This document shows positions 1-7,838 of a stretch of 25,714 nucleotides of DNA, piece by piece. The position numbers were made by a program, and so were the translations under genes. Positions within the stretch are counted from its first letter, which is position 1, and every line of letters starts with the position of its first letter. The notes beneath the pieces are model-generated. The model worked only from the letters and a program-made list of their open reading frames with translations, made no database searches and was not told where the DNA came from. This stretch comes from Bacillota bacterium (GTDB lineage: Bacteria; Bacillota; Clostridia; Acetivibrionales; DSM-1351), in contig JAEWAX010000056.1 of the NCBI GenBank assembly GCA_023391425.1, forward strand, positions 1-25,714, read 5' to 3'.

Positions 1-1
1 C

Positions 2-945
2 ACCAATGTAGCTAAAATTGAGACTATAGTTGCTAGCCTAGAGACATCAGTCAGTGTTATAGAGACATCTATTGTAATAATTGAAACACAAGTTTCAATA
101 ATAGATACAAATGTAGCAATAATTGAAACGATAGTAGCAGGTGCTGAGACACTGCTAGGTGAAGTGGCAACTCAAGTAGCTGTAATTGATACTAATGTAG
201 CGACTATTGAGACAATTATAGGGATAATTGAGACGTCGTTAGTAGAAATCCAGACACAAGTAGCTATAATAGACACTAATGTGGCAGTGGTTGAGACAAT
301 AGTAGGAATAATAGAAACATTGGTAGCAGGCATAGCAACGATACCGTTAAGTGAAATAGCAACCCAAGTAGCAGTAATCGATACCAATGTAGCTTCGATA
401 GAGACTACCTTGTCAGGCTTTGGTGAGGTGCAGACTCAAGTAGCAGTCATCGATACTAATGTTGCAGTAATAGAGACCATCGTCGGAATCATTGAAACAA
501 TAGTCTCAGGACTAGGCGGAACATTGATAAATGAAATAACAACTCAAGTAGCAGTGATAGATACCAATGTAGCAACAATAGAGACTATCTTATCAGGCTT
601 TGGTGAGGTACAGACCCAGGTAGCTGTGATAGATACCAACGTGGCAGTTATTGAGACAATAGTGTCCATTATAGAAACACTAGTATCAGGCATTGCAACA
701 ATATCGTTTGGCGAAATAGCAACCCAAGTGGCAGTCATTGATACCAATGTGGCTATCATCGAGACAATATTAGGTGTAATTGAAAGCAGTGTGTTTGAAA
801 CTCAGACCCAAGTAGCTGTAATTGACACAAATGTGGCAATCATTGAGACAATATTAGGTGTAATTGAAAGTAGTCTGTTTGAAGTCCAAACGCAAGTAGC
901 AGTAATAGACACCAACGTTGCATTTATTGAAACAAGAATTTCAAT
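2..945 (+). repeat. Tandem 21-nt-based coding repeats
   Basis: The DNA repeats in steps of 21 nt (one heptad codes TxVxxIE), grouped mostly into units of about 84 nt. The best conserved block codes for TQVAVIDTNVA and recurs ten times with mainly third-position differences, so selection on the protein is stronger than recent DNA duplication. Two neighbouring units near 722-850 and 812-940 are closer to each other at the DNA level, suggesting local recent duplication. Confidence 0.85.
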
Positions 946-1336
946 ACTTCCGCCACCTTCTACTACTGGTAAAGTTACAACCGGACCAGTTATACTTGAC
1001 AGCGGATCAAAGATTGTACAGGTAGAAGTACTAAATAATAACGATACACCGACCGGTACCATCAATGCTATCTTATACAATCTAACGGTTACACCAAAAA
1101 CTAATTTTGGTGGTACGCAAAGTACTCCTTCTATTGCAGCTAATTCTTCATTTTTATTTACGTTTGGTACGACCTCAAATCCAGTACCAGCTGTATTCGA
1201 GGTACAGGTGCAAAATTTGTCTCAGGATGTATTTGCATATGTGACGTCGGCTTCTGGTGCAGGTGGCAATTTAAGTCCTGCAAATACCTACAGAAGTTCC
1301 GAATTAGTGCCTACCAGCGATATAACTATACCATAA
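2..1336 (+). CDS. Heptad-repeat surface stalk protein, 5'-partial
   Basis: The reading frame is open from base 2 with the same repeat, so the gene starts left of the window; the GTG at 164 is an internal codon, not a convincing start (no ribosome binding site). About 315 residues consist of seven-residue units of the form TxVxxIE, with Val and Ile at the a/d spacing of a coiled coil. Ten copies of TQV(A/S)xIDTNVA occur at intervals of 24 to 36 residues, with short Gly/Phe/Pro-containing insertions such as SGFGEVQ. From about base 946 a PPPSTTGK linker leads into a roughly 125-residue Thr/Asn/Ser-rich domain that looks like a beta-sandwich (VQVEVLNNND, FEVQVQNLS). There are no Cys residues and no C-terminal anchor. 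The downstream glycosylation genes suggest a glycosylated cell-surface or spore-surface fibre. The family is not recognised; function is inference. Confidence 0.8.
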   Translation, partial: TNVAKIETIVASLETSVSVIETSIVIIETQVSIIDTNVAIIETIVAGAETLLGEVATQVAVIDTNVATIETIIGIIETSLVEIQTQVAIIDTNVAVVETIVGIIETLVAGIATIPLSEIATQVAVIDTNVASIETTLSGFGEVQTQVAVIDTNVAVIETIVGIIETIVSGLGGTLINEITTQVAVIDTNVATIETILSGFGEVQTQVAVIDTNVAVIETIVSIIETLVSGIATISFGEIATQVAVIDTNVAIIETILGVIESSVFETQTQVAVIDTNVAIIETILGVIESSLFEVQTQVAVIDTNVAFIETRISILPPPSTTGKVTTGPVILDSGSKIVQVEVLNNNDTPTGTINAILYNLTVTPKTNFGGTQSTPSIAANSSFLFTFGTTSNPVPAVFEVQVQNLSQDVFAYVTSASGAGGNLSPANTYRSSELVPTSDITIP

Positions 1337-1400
1337 CAGAAAGAAACAAAAGCTACACCTCTACCTAAATAGCAAAAGGTAGATGGATTAATATATAAAC

Positions 1401-1442
1401 AAAAGGTTCGCCTAAATTATGACCTAGGCGGACCTTTTGCAA
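1401..1442 (+). terminator. Rho-independent terminator after the stalk gene
   Basis: A 14-bp stem (arms 1401-1414 and 1425-1438, one G-T pair) encloses a 10-nt loop and ends in TTTT. It lies 65 bp after the stalk stop codon and separates that gene from the glycosylation genes. Confidence 0.8.
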
Positions 1443-1702
1443 GTATAAGTAAAATTAAGGCTTTTGCCAGCAGCTGTAGCTTGTACTTTAAAAAGTATAA
1501 GTGCAAATAGGGTTTGCTTTCGCCTTAGTCTCGACATAAGCCAAGTTTTCTTTAGCACAGGCCAAGTTTTCTATACATATATTTATCAAGTGTATCAATT
1601 TATGCAATTAAATCATAGGATGAAACAGAAATGTTTTATTTAGAATAGAGTAAAAGTACTTACGTAACTTTTGTAATGAATACCTAGAGGGGAGAAGCGT
1701 TT
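1439..1702. other. Intergenic stretch before the glycosylation genes
   Basis: No gene is seen. A 12-bp direct repeat, GCCAAGTTTTCT, occurs at 1540-1551 and 1561-1572. The downstream genes need their own promoter because a terminator precedes them, but no clear -35/-10 pair for the housekeeping sigma factor was found. The ribosome binding site AGAGGGGAG at 1686-1694 fixes the next start. Confidence 0.5.
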
Positions 1703-2446
1703 ATGAAAGGGATTATTTTAGCAGGGGGGATAGGTTCGCGATTGTATCCTTTGTCAAGGGTAACAAGCAAAATCCTTTTACCAGTAGGAAAAGCTCCAAT
1801 GATTTGCTATCCCATACAAAAGTTAAAGCAAGCAGGCGTTAAGGATATATGTCTAGTAATAGGAAAAGAAAATGCTGGAGCTATAATTAATTTTCTCGGA
1901 AGTGGAAATGAAATGGGTTTAGACTTTACATATAAGATTCAAGAAAAGGCAGGTGGCATTGCTGAGGCACTAGGCTTAACTCAAGGTTTTGTAGGAAACG
2001 ACAGGTGCATTGTCATACTGGGAGATAATATATTTGAAGATGCTATAAGTGAGCACTTAAAGAATTTTGAACAACAAAAGGAGGGGGCTAAGATTCTTAT
2101 CAAGCAGGTTGAAGACCCCAAAAAATATGGAGTAGCTGAATTTGAAGGCGATAGGATAACGGGTATAGAGGAAAAGCCAGACATACCTAAAACAAATTAC
2201 TGCGTTACGGGAATTTACATGTATGACAGCAGTGTGTTCGATATTATAAAGAAAATAAAGCCTTCAAAAAGAGGTGAGATGGAAATAACGGATGTTAATA
2301 ATGAATATATCAGAAAAGGTATTTTGACATATGATATACTAAGCGGCTGGTGGATTGACGCAGGTACTTTTGAAAGTCTAGACTGTGCAAACAACCTTGT
2401 TGGATCAACAGAGATAAATTTGTCAGATGACATTTATGGAATATAA
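1703..2446 (+). CDS. Sugar-1-phosphate nucleotidylyltransferase (RmlA/SpsI-like)
   Basis: At 247 aa this matches the short form of glucose-1-phosphate thymidylyltransferases such as Bacillus SpsI rather than the 290-aa RmlA. Visible motifs are the nucleotide-binding loop GGIGSRLYPLS (residues 8-18) with the Lys of the SKILLPVGK segment (23-30), the metal-site LGDN (D108), IEEKPDIP near 155, and a WIDAGTFESL segment near the C terminus. The family makes dTDP-glucose (or another NDP-sugar) from a sugar 1-phosphate in the cytoplasm. It starts after a strong AGAGGGGAG site and is 15 bp from the next glycosyltransferase gene, with which it forms an operon. In Bacillus, spsI belongs to spore-coat polysaccharide genes, which fits a spore- or cell-surface glycan here. 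The exact nucleotide and sugar are not determined. Confidence 0.85.
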   Translation: MKGIILAGGIGSRLYPLSRVTSKILLPVGKAPMICYPIQKLKQAGVKDICLVIGKENAGAIINFLGSGNEMGLDFTYKIQEKAGGIAEALGLTQGFVGNDRCIVILGDNIFEDAISEHLKNFEQQKEGAKILIKQVEDPKKYGVAEFEGDRITGIEEKPDIPKTNYCVTGIYMYDSSVFDIIKKIKPSKRGEMEITDVNNEYIRKGILTYDILSGWWIDAGTFESLDCANNLVGSTEINLSDDIYGI

Positions 2447-2461
2447 AAAAAGGAGAATGAT

Positions 2462-4384
2462 ATGGAATTAAAAGTAGGGAAAATATCTGTTTTAATACCT
2501 TATAAAAAACAAAATGATAGTCACAGAGAACTATTATGGGCAAATATCAAGCAAAGATATAAAATACTTATGCCAGAGCTTGAAATATGTATGGGTTTAG
2601 ATGATAGTGCAATATACAATCGAGCAAGAGCAATAAATAATGCTGCCAAACAGGCAACAGGTAATGTTTTTATCCTAACAGATGCAGATGTAGTATTCTC
2701 GACAGAAATTATTAATAGAATATTGCCGATAATGAATGATCATCCATGGATTGTTCCATTCACTAATGGATACAAACTCACTCAAGCAGCAACTGAGAGA
2801 TTAATTTCCGAAGGATTGCCTAATTCAATAAGTATTGGTCAGTCTGATGTTGAAATTAGCTTTAACTTTCCAGGCACCTTCATTAGTGTAGTTACCCGAG
2901 AAAACTTTTTTAAAGTAAGAGGAATGGACGAGAGATTTGAAGGATGGGGCGGAGAAGATGATGCTTTTAGGTATACATTAGAAACCTTATGTGGGAAACA
3001 TTTTAGACTGCCCGGAGAAGTTTTTCATCTGTGGCATAAACCTGCAGAAATAAATAATGAATACCATGATAAAAATTTGAAACTACTTCAGAGGTATTAT
3101 GCTGCACAGGATGATAAAGCTGCAATGATGGATTTAGTAAATGAAAAGAAAGCTTTAGATGATTATAAAAACTCAGAAACTGCTGAGGTAATGTTAGATT
3201 GGTGGAATAAAAATCTTAAAGATGGAAATGTAATGAAAGTGTTTAAAGGATGGATAGGAACTTTTGATGCCATATCGAAAAAGTTTACAAGAAATTATAT
3301 AGAAGCTATGAAATACAAGTCATTGTTGGATTGCGGCTGCGGTTGTTGTACTGAGTATTTCGGCTACATAAATGATGGATATTCAATTAAATATACAGGA
3401 GTAGATACTTGTAATTTACTTATCGAAGAGAATGAAAGGAATGGTATTGACGTAAAATTATCATCTTCAGAGAAACTCCCTTTTAGTGACAATTCTTATG
3501 AAGTAGTATATATAAGGCATTTGCTTGAACATTTACCGGGCTATGAGAAAGCGCTGGATGAGGCAATTAGAGTTGCAGGCAATGAAGTGTTGGTAATATT
3601 CTTTCTGAGACCTGGCAATGCAATCGAAAAAATAAATTATGATGAAAAAGAAAACCTTTACAATAATGAATATAATAAGCAGGAGATAGAAGACTATATT
3701 AAAACTAAAACAAAAGTAAACAGGTTTAGATGGGAGAACATCGCCAATGAAGCAATACTACATATTTATGTAGATAAACCCAAAATGATAATCCCTAGAG
3801 TATTTCACCGAATATGGATGGGAGATGCACCAATGCCTGCTGAATTCATTGAATACGGTAAAACCTGGGCAAAATTTCATCCTGATTGGGAAATCAAACT
3901 GTGGAACGAAAAAAATATATTTCCCCTAAAAAATCAAAAGCTTTTTGATAATGCAAATCATCCAGTCCAAAAGTGCGAAATCGCAAGACTTGAGATATTA
4001 TATAATTTAGGAGGAGTGTATCTGGATTGTGATTTCGAATGTTTAAAAAACATCGAAGACTTGATTTCAGGATTTGATGGCTTTACGGCAAGTGAAGCTC
4101 AAGGCATATTTAGCATGGGAATTATGGGGGCTGTTCCAGGACATGAAGTGTTTGGAATGCTTTCAGATGGGCTAGAGGAATCGATTAATAAATACCGCAA
4201 TTATACGTTAAATTATCAAGCAGGGCCATTATATGCAACAAGGAAAATTAGAGATTACCCGTATTTTACAATGTTTGGGCCGAGATTGTTCTATCCCTAT
4301 GCATTTGAAGAAAAATACCGTAAAGGAGAAAGCTTTCCCGAAGCATATGCGGTTCATCACTGGGCCAATGCTGCCAATTTGTAA
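2462..4384 (+). CDS. Three-domain glycosyltransferase-methyltransferase-glycosyltransferase
   Basis: A 640-aa cytoplasmic protein with three catalytic modules. Residues 5-215 form a GT2/GT7-like glycosyltransferase: TDADVVF (D74/D76) is the metal-binding DxD region and GWGGEDDAF (161-169) is the galactosyltransferase C-terminal signature. Residues about 265-385 form a class I SAM methyltransferase, with LLDCGCGCC (288-296) as motif I and a HLLEHLPG segment (353-360). Residues 443-640 form a GT32/Och1-like glycosyltransferase that begins IPRVFHRIWMG and carries GGVYLDCDFE, with DxD at 522-524. It overlaps no neighbour and follows the nucleotidylyltransferase by 15 bp. The combination suggests sequential building of a short, methylated glycan, probably O-linked to a surface protein such as the stalk protein upstream. 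The acceptor is inference. AAAGGAG precedes the ATG. Confidence 0.85.
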   Translation: MELKVGKISVLIPYKKQNDSHRELLWANIKQRYKILMPELEICMGLDDSAIYNRARAINNAAKQATGNVFILTDADVVFSTEIINRILPIMNDHPWIVPFTNGYKLTQAATERLISEGLPNSISIGQSDVEISFNFPGTFISVVTRENFFKVRGMDERFEGWGGEDDAFRYTLETLCGKHFRLPGEVFHLWHKPAEINNEYHDKNLKLLQRYYAAQDDKAAMMDLVNEKKALDDYKNSETAEVMLDWWNKNLKDGNVMKVFKGWIGTFDAISKKFTRNYIEAMKYKSLLDCGCGCCTEYFGYINDGYSIKYTGVDTCNLLIEENERNGIDVKLSSSEKLPFSDNSYEVVYIRHLLEHLPGYEKALDEAIRVAGNEVLVIFFLRPGNAIEKINYDEKENLYNNEYNKQEIEDYIKTKTKVNRFRWENIANEAILHIYVDKPKMIIPRVFHRIWMGDAPMPAEFIEYGKTWAKFHPDWEIKLWNEKNIFPLKNQKLFDNANHPVQKCEIARLEILYNLGGVYLDCDFECLKNIEDLISGFDGFTASEAQGIFSMGIMGAVPGHEVFGMLSDGLEESINKYRNYTLNYQAGPLYATRKIRDYPYFTMFGPRLFYPYAFEEKYRKGESFPEAYAVHHWANAANL

Positions 4385-4391
4385 TACTATT

Positions 4392-4444
4392 TAGCTTATA
4401 AAATATAGAAAATCCGCATTTATGATGTAAATTAGTATAAGCTA
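4392..4444. repeat. Inverted repeat between convergent genes
   Basis: Perfect 9-bp arms TAGCTTATA (4392-4400) and TATAAGCTA (4436-4444) flank a 35-nt loop in the 57-bp gap between the convergent glycosyltransferase and AraC-type genes, overlapping the stop codon of the latter. A T-tract at 4452-4458 follows on the + strand. It may be a weak terminator; the long loop makes this uncertain. Confidence 0.35.
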
Positions 4445-5293
4445 TAGACCGATTTTTTTGTACACTGAGGGTGAGCAACCTTTGATGCTTTTGAAGGATC
4501 TATTAAAGGTAACAATACTGTTAAAACCAACGGTAAATGCAATATCCGCAACAGACATATTTGATTTGATAAGATAATGTTCAGCCTTCTTGATTCTATA
4601 CTCATTCAAGTAAAGGCTGAAATTTTTTTCTGTAATGTCCTTGAATATTCTTGAAAAGTAAAACTCACTAAAGCCTACAGCATTAGCTACGTCTGCCAGT
4701 GAAATATCGTTCATATAATTTTCATCAATAAATTTAAATGCATTTGAAAGTTTCTCTAATCCATGTATTTTTTTAATACTGTTAGTGCTGTTGCGCGGAT
4801 TTACCTTATCTGCTAAATATCCTGAAATTATAGCTAAGATATCATATATTCTAGCACTTAAAAAAAGCTCTAAGCCAAAATCCTTTTTAGAATAGTTTTC
4901 AACAATACTGATAATATGATTTTTGAGATTCTGGTGAAAAGGGGCATCCTTGCTGGATATTTTGAATGAGTTTGATATTAAAGATTTAATAATATTATTA
5001 CTGCCAATGGCATTAAAAGCTGGTAAGTCAAACTGTATAAAAATTCTTCTACCACTGTTATTTGTTGAAAAACCATGGGTATCGCCATTTGCTATGAAGA
5101 GTATATCACCTTCCTCCAATTCAAATTTGCCATTGTCTACGTACATGTTAAACCTGTTTTTTTCCACATACAGAAGCTCTATCGCTGCGTGCCAATGCAA
5201 AGGATAGTCAAAATTATCCAACGTGTTTATTTCAAGTCTAAATGGAAAATCATCTGTAAAAATGCCCTTTTCGTGTAACCCTTCAACAAACAT
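4442..5293 (-). CDS. AraC/XylS-family transcriptional regulator
   Basis: 283 aa from the ATG at 5293. This start is chosen over the ATG at 5308 because GGAGG sits 8 bp before it, while the 5308 ATG has no such site. Residues about 10-125 form a cupin-type sugar-sensing domain (PLHWHAAIELLYVEKN, EEGDILFIANGDTHGF). Residues about 180-280 form the double helix-turn-helix AraC DNA-binding domain (SLADVANAVGFSEFYFSRIFKD and SVADIAFTVGFNSIVTFNRSFKS, each a helix-turn-helix). It lies 94 bp downstream of the GH3 gene on the same strand and probably controls it or nearby sugar genes, a common arrangement in Clostridia. The ligand is unknown. A 10-bp inverted repeat surrounds its predicted promoter, suggesting autoregulation. 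Confidence 0.88.
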   Translation of the reverse strand: MFVEGLHEKGIFTDDFPFRLEINTLDNFDYPLHWHAAIELLYVEKNRFNMYVDNGKFELEEGDILFIANGDTHGFSTNNSGRRIFIQFDLPAFNAIGSNNIIKSLISNSFKISSKDAPFHQNLKNHIISIVENYSKKDFGLELFLSARIYDILAIISGYLADKVNPRNSTNSIKKIHGLEKLSNAFKFIDENYMNDISLADVANAVGFSEFYFSRIFKDITEKNFSLYLNEYRIKKAEHYLIKSNMSVADIAFTVGFNSIVTFNRSFKSIKGCSPSVYKKIGL

Positions 5294-5300
5294 AATTAAA

Positions 5301-5344
5301 GCCTCCATATTAAAACATTATAATATATTTTCATATGGAGGCAA
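5301..5344 (-). promoter_or_regulatory. Promoter and 10-bp inverted repeat of the AraC-type gene
   Basis: On the - strand TTGCCT (5344-5339), a 16-bp spacer and TATAAT (5322-5317) form a promoter. Exact 10-bp inverted arms GCCTCCATAT (5301-5310) and ATATGGAGGC (5333-5342), 22 bp apart, overlap the -35 edge and the start/ribosome binding region. The GGAGG of the gene is in one arm. If transcription starts upstream, the arms would pair in RNA and hide the ribosome binding site; if it starts at this promoter, they would act as an operator. Confidence 0.5.
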
Positions 5345-5387
5345 TAAATTTTTTTATATAAAGACTTACGAATTATATAATTTCTTC

Positions 5388-7538
5388 TTATTCAAGTTCA
5401 AAGGAAGTCCTTAATACTGGGCATCCAGTTAATGAGGTACTCCTGCTGTCTGGCTGACTTCCTCCTAAATATATCTCAAAAGAGCCTGACTCGAGAATAG
5501 AGTCTCCATTATCGTTAACAAGCATCATATCCTCTGAATTTAAGGTAAAGCTAACTTCCTTTTGTTCATTTGGTAATAAGTTGATTTTTTGAATACCTTT
5601 GAGCTGCCATGTTGGTGCAGCAACACTGGTTTCAACATCCTTTAAATACAGTTGTACAACTTCTTTAGCCTCAATGTCTCCTATGTTTTTAACTGTAACA
5701 GAGCAAGTTATATTATCTCCTGCTTTAATTTTGTTACTTGAAATTGATAAATGACTATACTCGAATTTTGAGTAGCTTAAACCATAGCCAAATGGGTATA
5801 GAGCTTGATTCTCCATGTATCTGTAAGTTCTGTTCCGCATTGAGTAATCCTGGAAATCCGGTAATTCTTCAGTCGTTCTGTAAAAAGTAACAGGAAGTTT
5901 TCCGCAAGGACTATATTCACCAAAAAGCATGGAGGCAATAGCTTTTCCACCCTGTGCGCCAGGATACCACGCCTGAACGATTGCAGGAATATTTTCATCT
6001 GCCCAGTTTACAGCTAGAGCGCTACCAGATAGAAGTACCAATATAACTGGTTTGCCAGTTGCATGCACTGCCTCTAACAGCTGCTGTTGTAAGCCTGGAA
6101 GATTTAAGTCAAATTTATCTCCTGATGCATACTCGTTTCCAGCATCTCCTTCTTCGCCCTCAATGCTAGCATCTAGACCTAGGCACATAATAACCACATC
6201 AGATTTCTCTGCTACTGATATTGCTTCGGCAATTCTATCATTTGGCATAGCCAAGCCTTCTACTTTATCTTTGTATAGATGGCAACCTTGTGCATAGTTC
6301 ACTCTAACTGTCTCTGGAACACATTGACGAATTCCATCCAATACAGTGATGTACTGTGAAGCAGTTCCAAAATAATTTCCTACTAGAGCATCTCTGCTAT
6401 CAGCATTCGGGCCAATCACTGCTATAGATTTTAGCTCGTTTTTGTTAAGTGGAAGAAAACTATCTTTATTTTTTAATAGCACAAGTGATTCTTTAGCAGC
6501 TTGAAGTGCCAGAATATTGTGCTCCTTACAGTCAACAATATCATAAGGAATTGATGCATAAGGTACGTTATCATTGCTATCAAACATACCAAGCTTCATA
6601 CGTGTCATCATGAGACGTGATGCAGATTCGTCAATTGTTTTTTCATCAATTAAACCTTCGTTATAAGCGATGAGCAGGTTCAGATACATGTTTCCGCAAT
6701 TTACGTCGCAGCCGTTATTCACAGCGAGCGCCACAGATTCTGGTGCTGTTTTTGTAACCATGTGATGTTCGTGGAAATCCTTGATTGCCCAACAGTCAGA
6801 TGTTACATGACCTTTGAAGCCCCATTCATCTCTTAAAATATCTTTTAACAAGGTTTTACTACCGCAACAGGGCTCGCCATTAGTTCTGTTGTAAGCACCC
6901 ATAACGGCTTCAACATTTGCATCTTGTACTAACTTCTTAAAGGCTGGAAGATAGGTTTCGTACATATCTTTTTTTGAAGCAACAGCATTAAAGCTATGCC
7001 TCTCACCTTCGGGTCCGCTATGCACAGCAAAGTGTTTGGCGCAGGCAGCCGTCTTCATGTACTTGCTGTCATTACCTTGTAGTCCCTCAACAAATTTTGT
7101 ACCAAGTCTGCTCGTCAAATATGGGTCTTCGCCATAGGTTTCGTGGCCGCGGCCCCAACGAGGATCTCTGAAAATATTAATATTTGGTGACCAGAAAGTA
7201 AGTCCTTTATATATGTCATGATCGTTTTTTCTCTGGTATTCGTGGTATTTAGCTCTGCCTTCAGTGGAAATAACATCTGCTATTTCATAAAGAAGATTCT
7301 CGTCGAAAGTAGCAGCCATACCGATTGCTTGAGGAAAAACTGTAGCAATTCCTGCTCTGGCTACACCATGTAGCGCTTCATTCCACCAGTTGTAGGATGG
7401 TATTCCTAGACGAGGGATGGCTGGAGAATTATATAGCATCTGGGTTGTTTTCTCTTCAAGTGTCATCTGAGAAACTAAATCTTTAACGCGTTCTTCAAAG
7501 CTTAAGCTTTCATCTTTATAAGCGGGTATAGTATTCAT
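5388..7538 (-). CDS. GH3 beta-xylosidase / alpha-L-arabinofuranosidase, cytoplasmic
   Basis: 716 aa, starting at the ATG at 7538, which follows GAGGAGG by 5 bp; the in-frame ATG at 7562 lacks a site. The order is: GH3 (alpha/beta)8 barrel (about 15-330), alpha/beta sandwich (about 350-560) and fibronectin III-like C-terminal domain (about 615-700). Seen: FRDPRWGRGHETYGEDP, the KHF motif (168-169), VTSDCWAI with the predicted nucleophile D248, EGEEGD around 460-466 where the acid/base Glu lies, and DLNLPGLQQ. The SDC motif and overall pattern resemble GH3 beta-xylosidases and alpha-arabinofuranosidases more than beta-glucosidases. No signal peptide is visible, so it probably hydrolyses imported short oligosaccharides, releasing xylose or arabinose next to araA. 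Exact substrate preference cannot be told from sequence. Confidence 0.88.
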   Translation of the reverse strand: MNTIPAYKDESLSFEERVKDLVSQMTLEEKTTQMLYNSPAIPRLGIPSYNWWNEALHGVARAGIATVFPQAIGMAATFDENLLYEIADVISTEGRAKYHEYQRKNDHDIYKGLTFWSPNINIFRDPRWGRGHETYGEDPYLTSRLGTKFVEGLQGNDSKYMKTAACAKHFAVHSGPEGERHSFNAVASKKDMYETYLPAFKKLVQDANVEAVMGAYNRTNGEPCCGSKTLLKDILRDEWGFKGHVTSDCWAIKDFHEHHMVTKTAPESVALAVNNGCDVNCGNMYLNLLIAYNEGLIDEKTIDESASRLMMTRMKLGMFDSNDNVPYASIPYDIVDCKEHNILALQAAKESLVLLKNKDSFLPLNKNELKSIAVIGPNADSRDALVGNYFGTASQYITVLDGIRQCVPETVRVNYAQGCHLYKDKVEGLAMPNDRIAEAISVAEKSDVVIMCLGLDASIEGEEGDAGNEYASGDKFDLNLPGLQQQLLEAVHATGKPVILVLLSGSALAVNWADENIPAIVQAWYPGAQGGKAIASMLFGEYSPCGKLPVTFYRTTEELPDFQDYSMRNRTYRYMENQALYPFGYGLSYSKFEYSHLSISSNKIKAGDNITCSVTVKNIGDIEAKEVVQLYLKDVETSVAAPTWQLKGIQKINLLPNEQKEVSFTLNSEDMMLVNDNGDSILESGSFEIYLGGSQPDSRSTSLTGCPVLRTSFELE

Positions 7539-7757
7539 AAAAACCTCCTCTTTTAGCACCATAGCGATTTCTAAGACACAGAGTGAGCTAAAGTACTCCT
7601 CTGAATCCTAATAAATTTTTTTATTTTATCAACTTAAGTCTAATTTATAATACATTAGTTTGGTGTTTAAGGCATTTCATATTTTGCTCTTTGTTATTCA
7701 GAATATGCGTTTATGCTTAATGTGTAGTATTTTAAGATTATTAATATGAATTGTTAA
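7539..7757. other. Intergenic region upstream of the GH3 gene
   Basis: No gene is seen. On the - strand a possible promoter is TTGATA, 16 bp, TAGGAT near 7630-7603, which is weak. No TGTATGYACA palindrome like the one at araA and araR is present, so this gene may answer to the AraC-type regulator rather than AraR. Confidence 0.3.
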
Positions 7758-7799
7758 TATAAAAGCGAAGCACTTTGGCCTGAGTGCTTCGCTTTTATA
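7756..7799 (-). terminator. araA terminator
   Basis: A perfect 17-bp stem (7758-7774 and 7783-7799) with an 8-nt loop lies 40 bp after the araA stop. On the - strand the stem ends in GCTTTTATATT, giving a modest U-tract. It separates araA from the GH3 gene. Confidence 0.75.
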
Positions 7800-7838
7800 C
7801 AAAAGTTTAAGGGGCAATTTGTTATATTGTGATTATAA

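Noticed and set aside
172..1080. Several open frames on the - strand opposite the stalk repeats
   Set aside because: They mirror the repeat pattern of the + strand gene, have no ribosome binding sites, and arise from codon periodicity.
1560..1660. Sporulation-sigma promoter (CATA-containing -10) before the nucleotidylyltransferase
   Set aside because: CATA motifs are present but none has the full -10 with a correctly spaced -35, so it cannot be supported.
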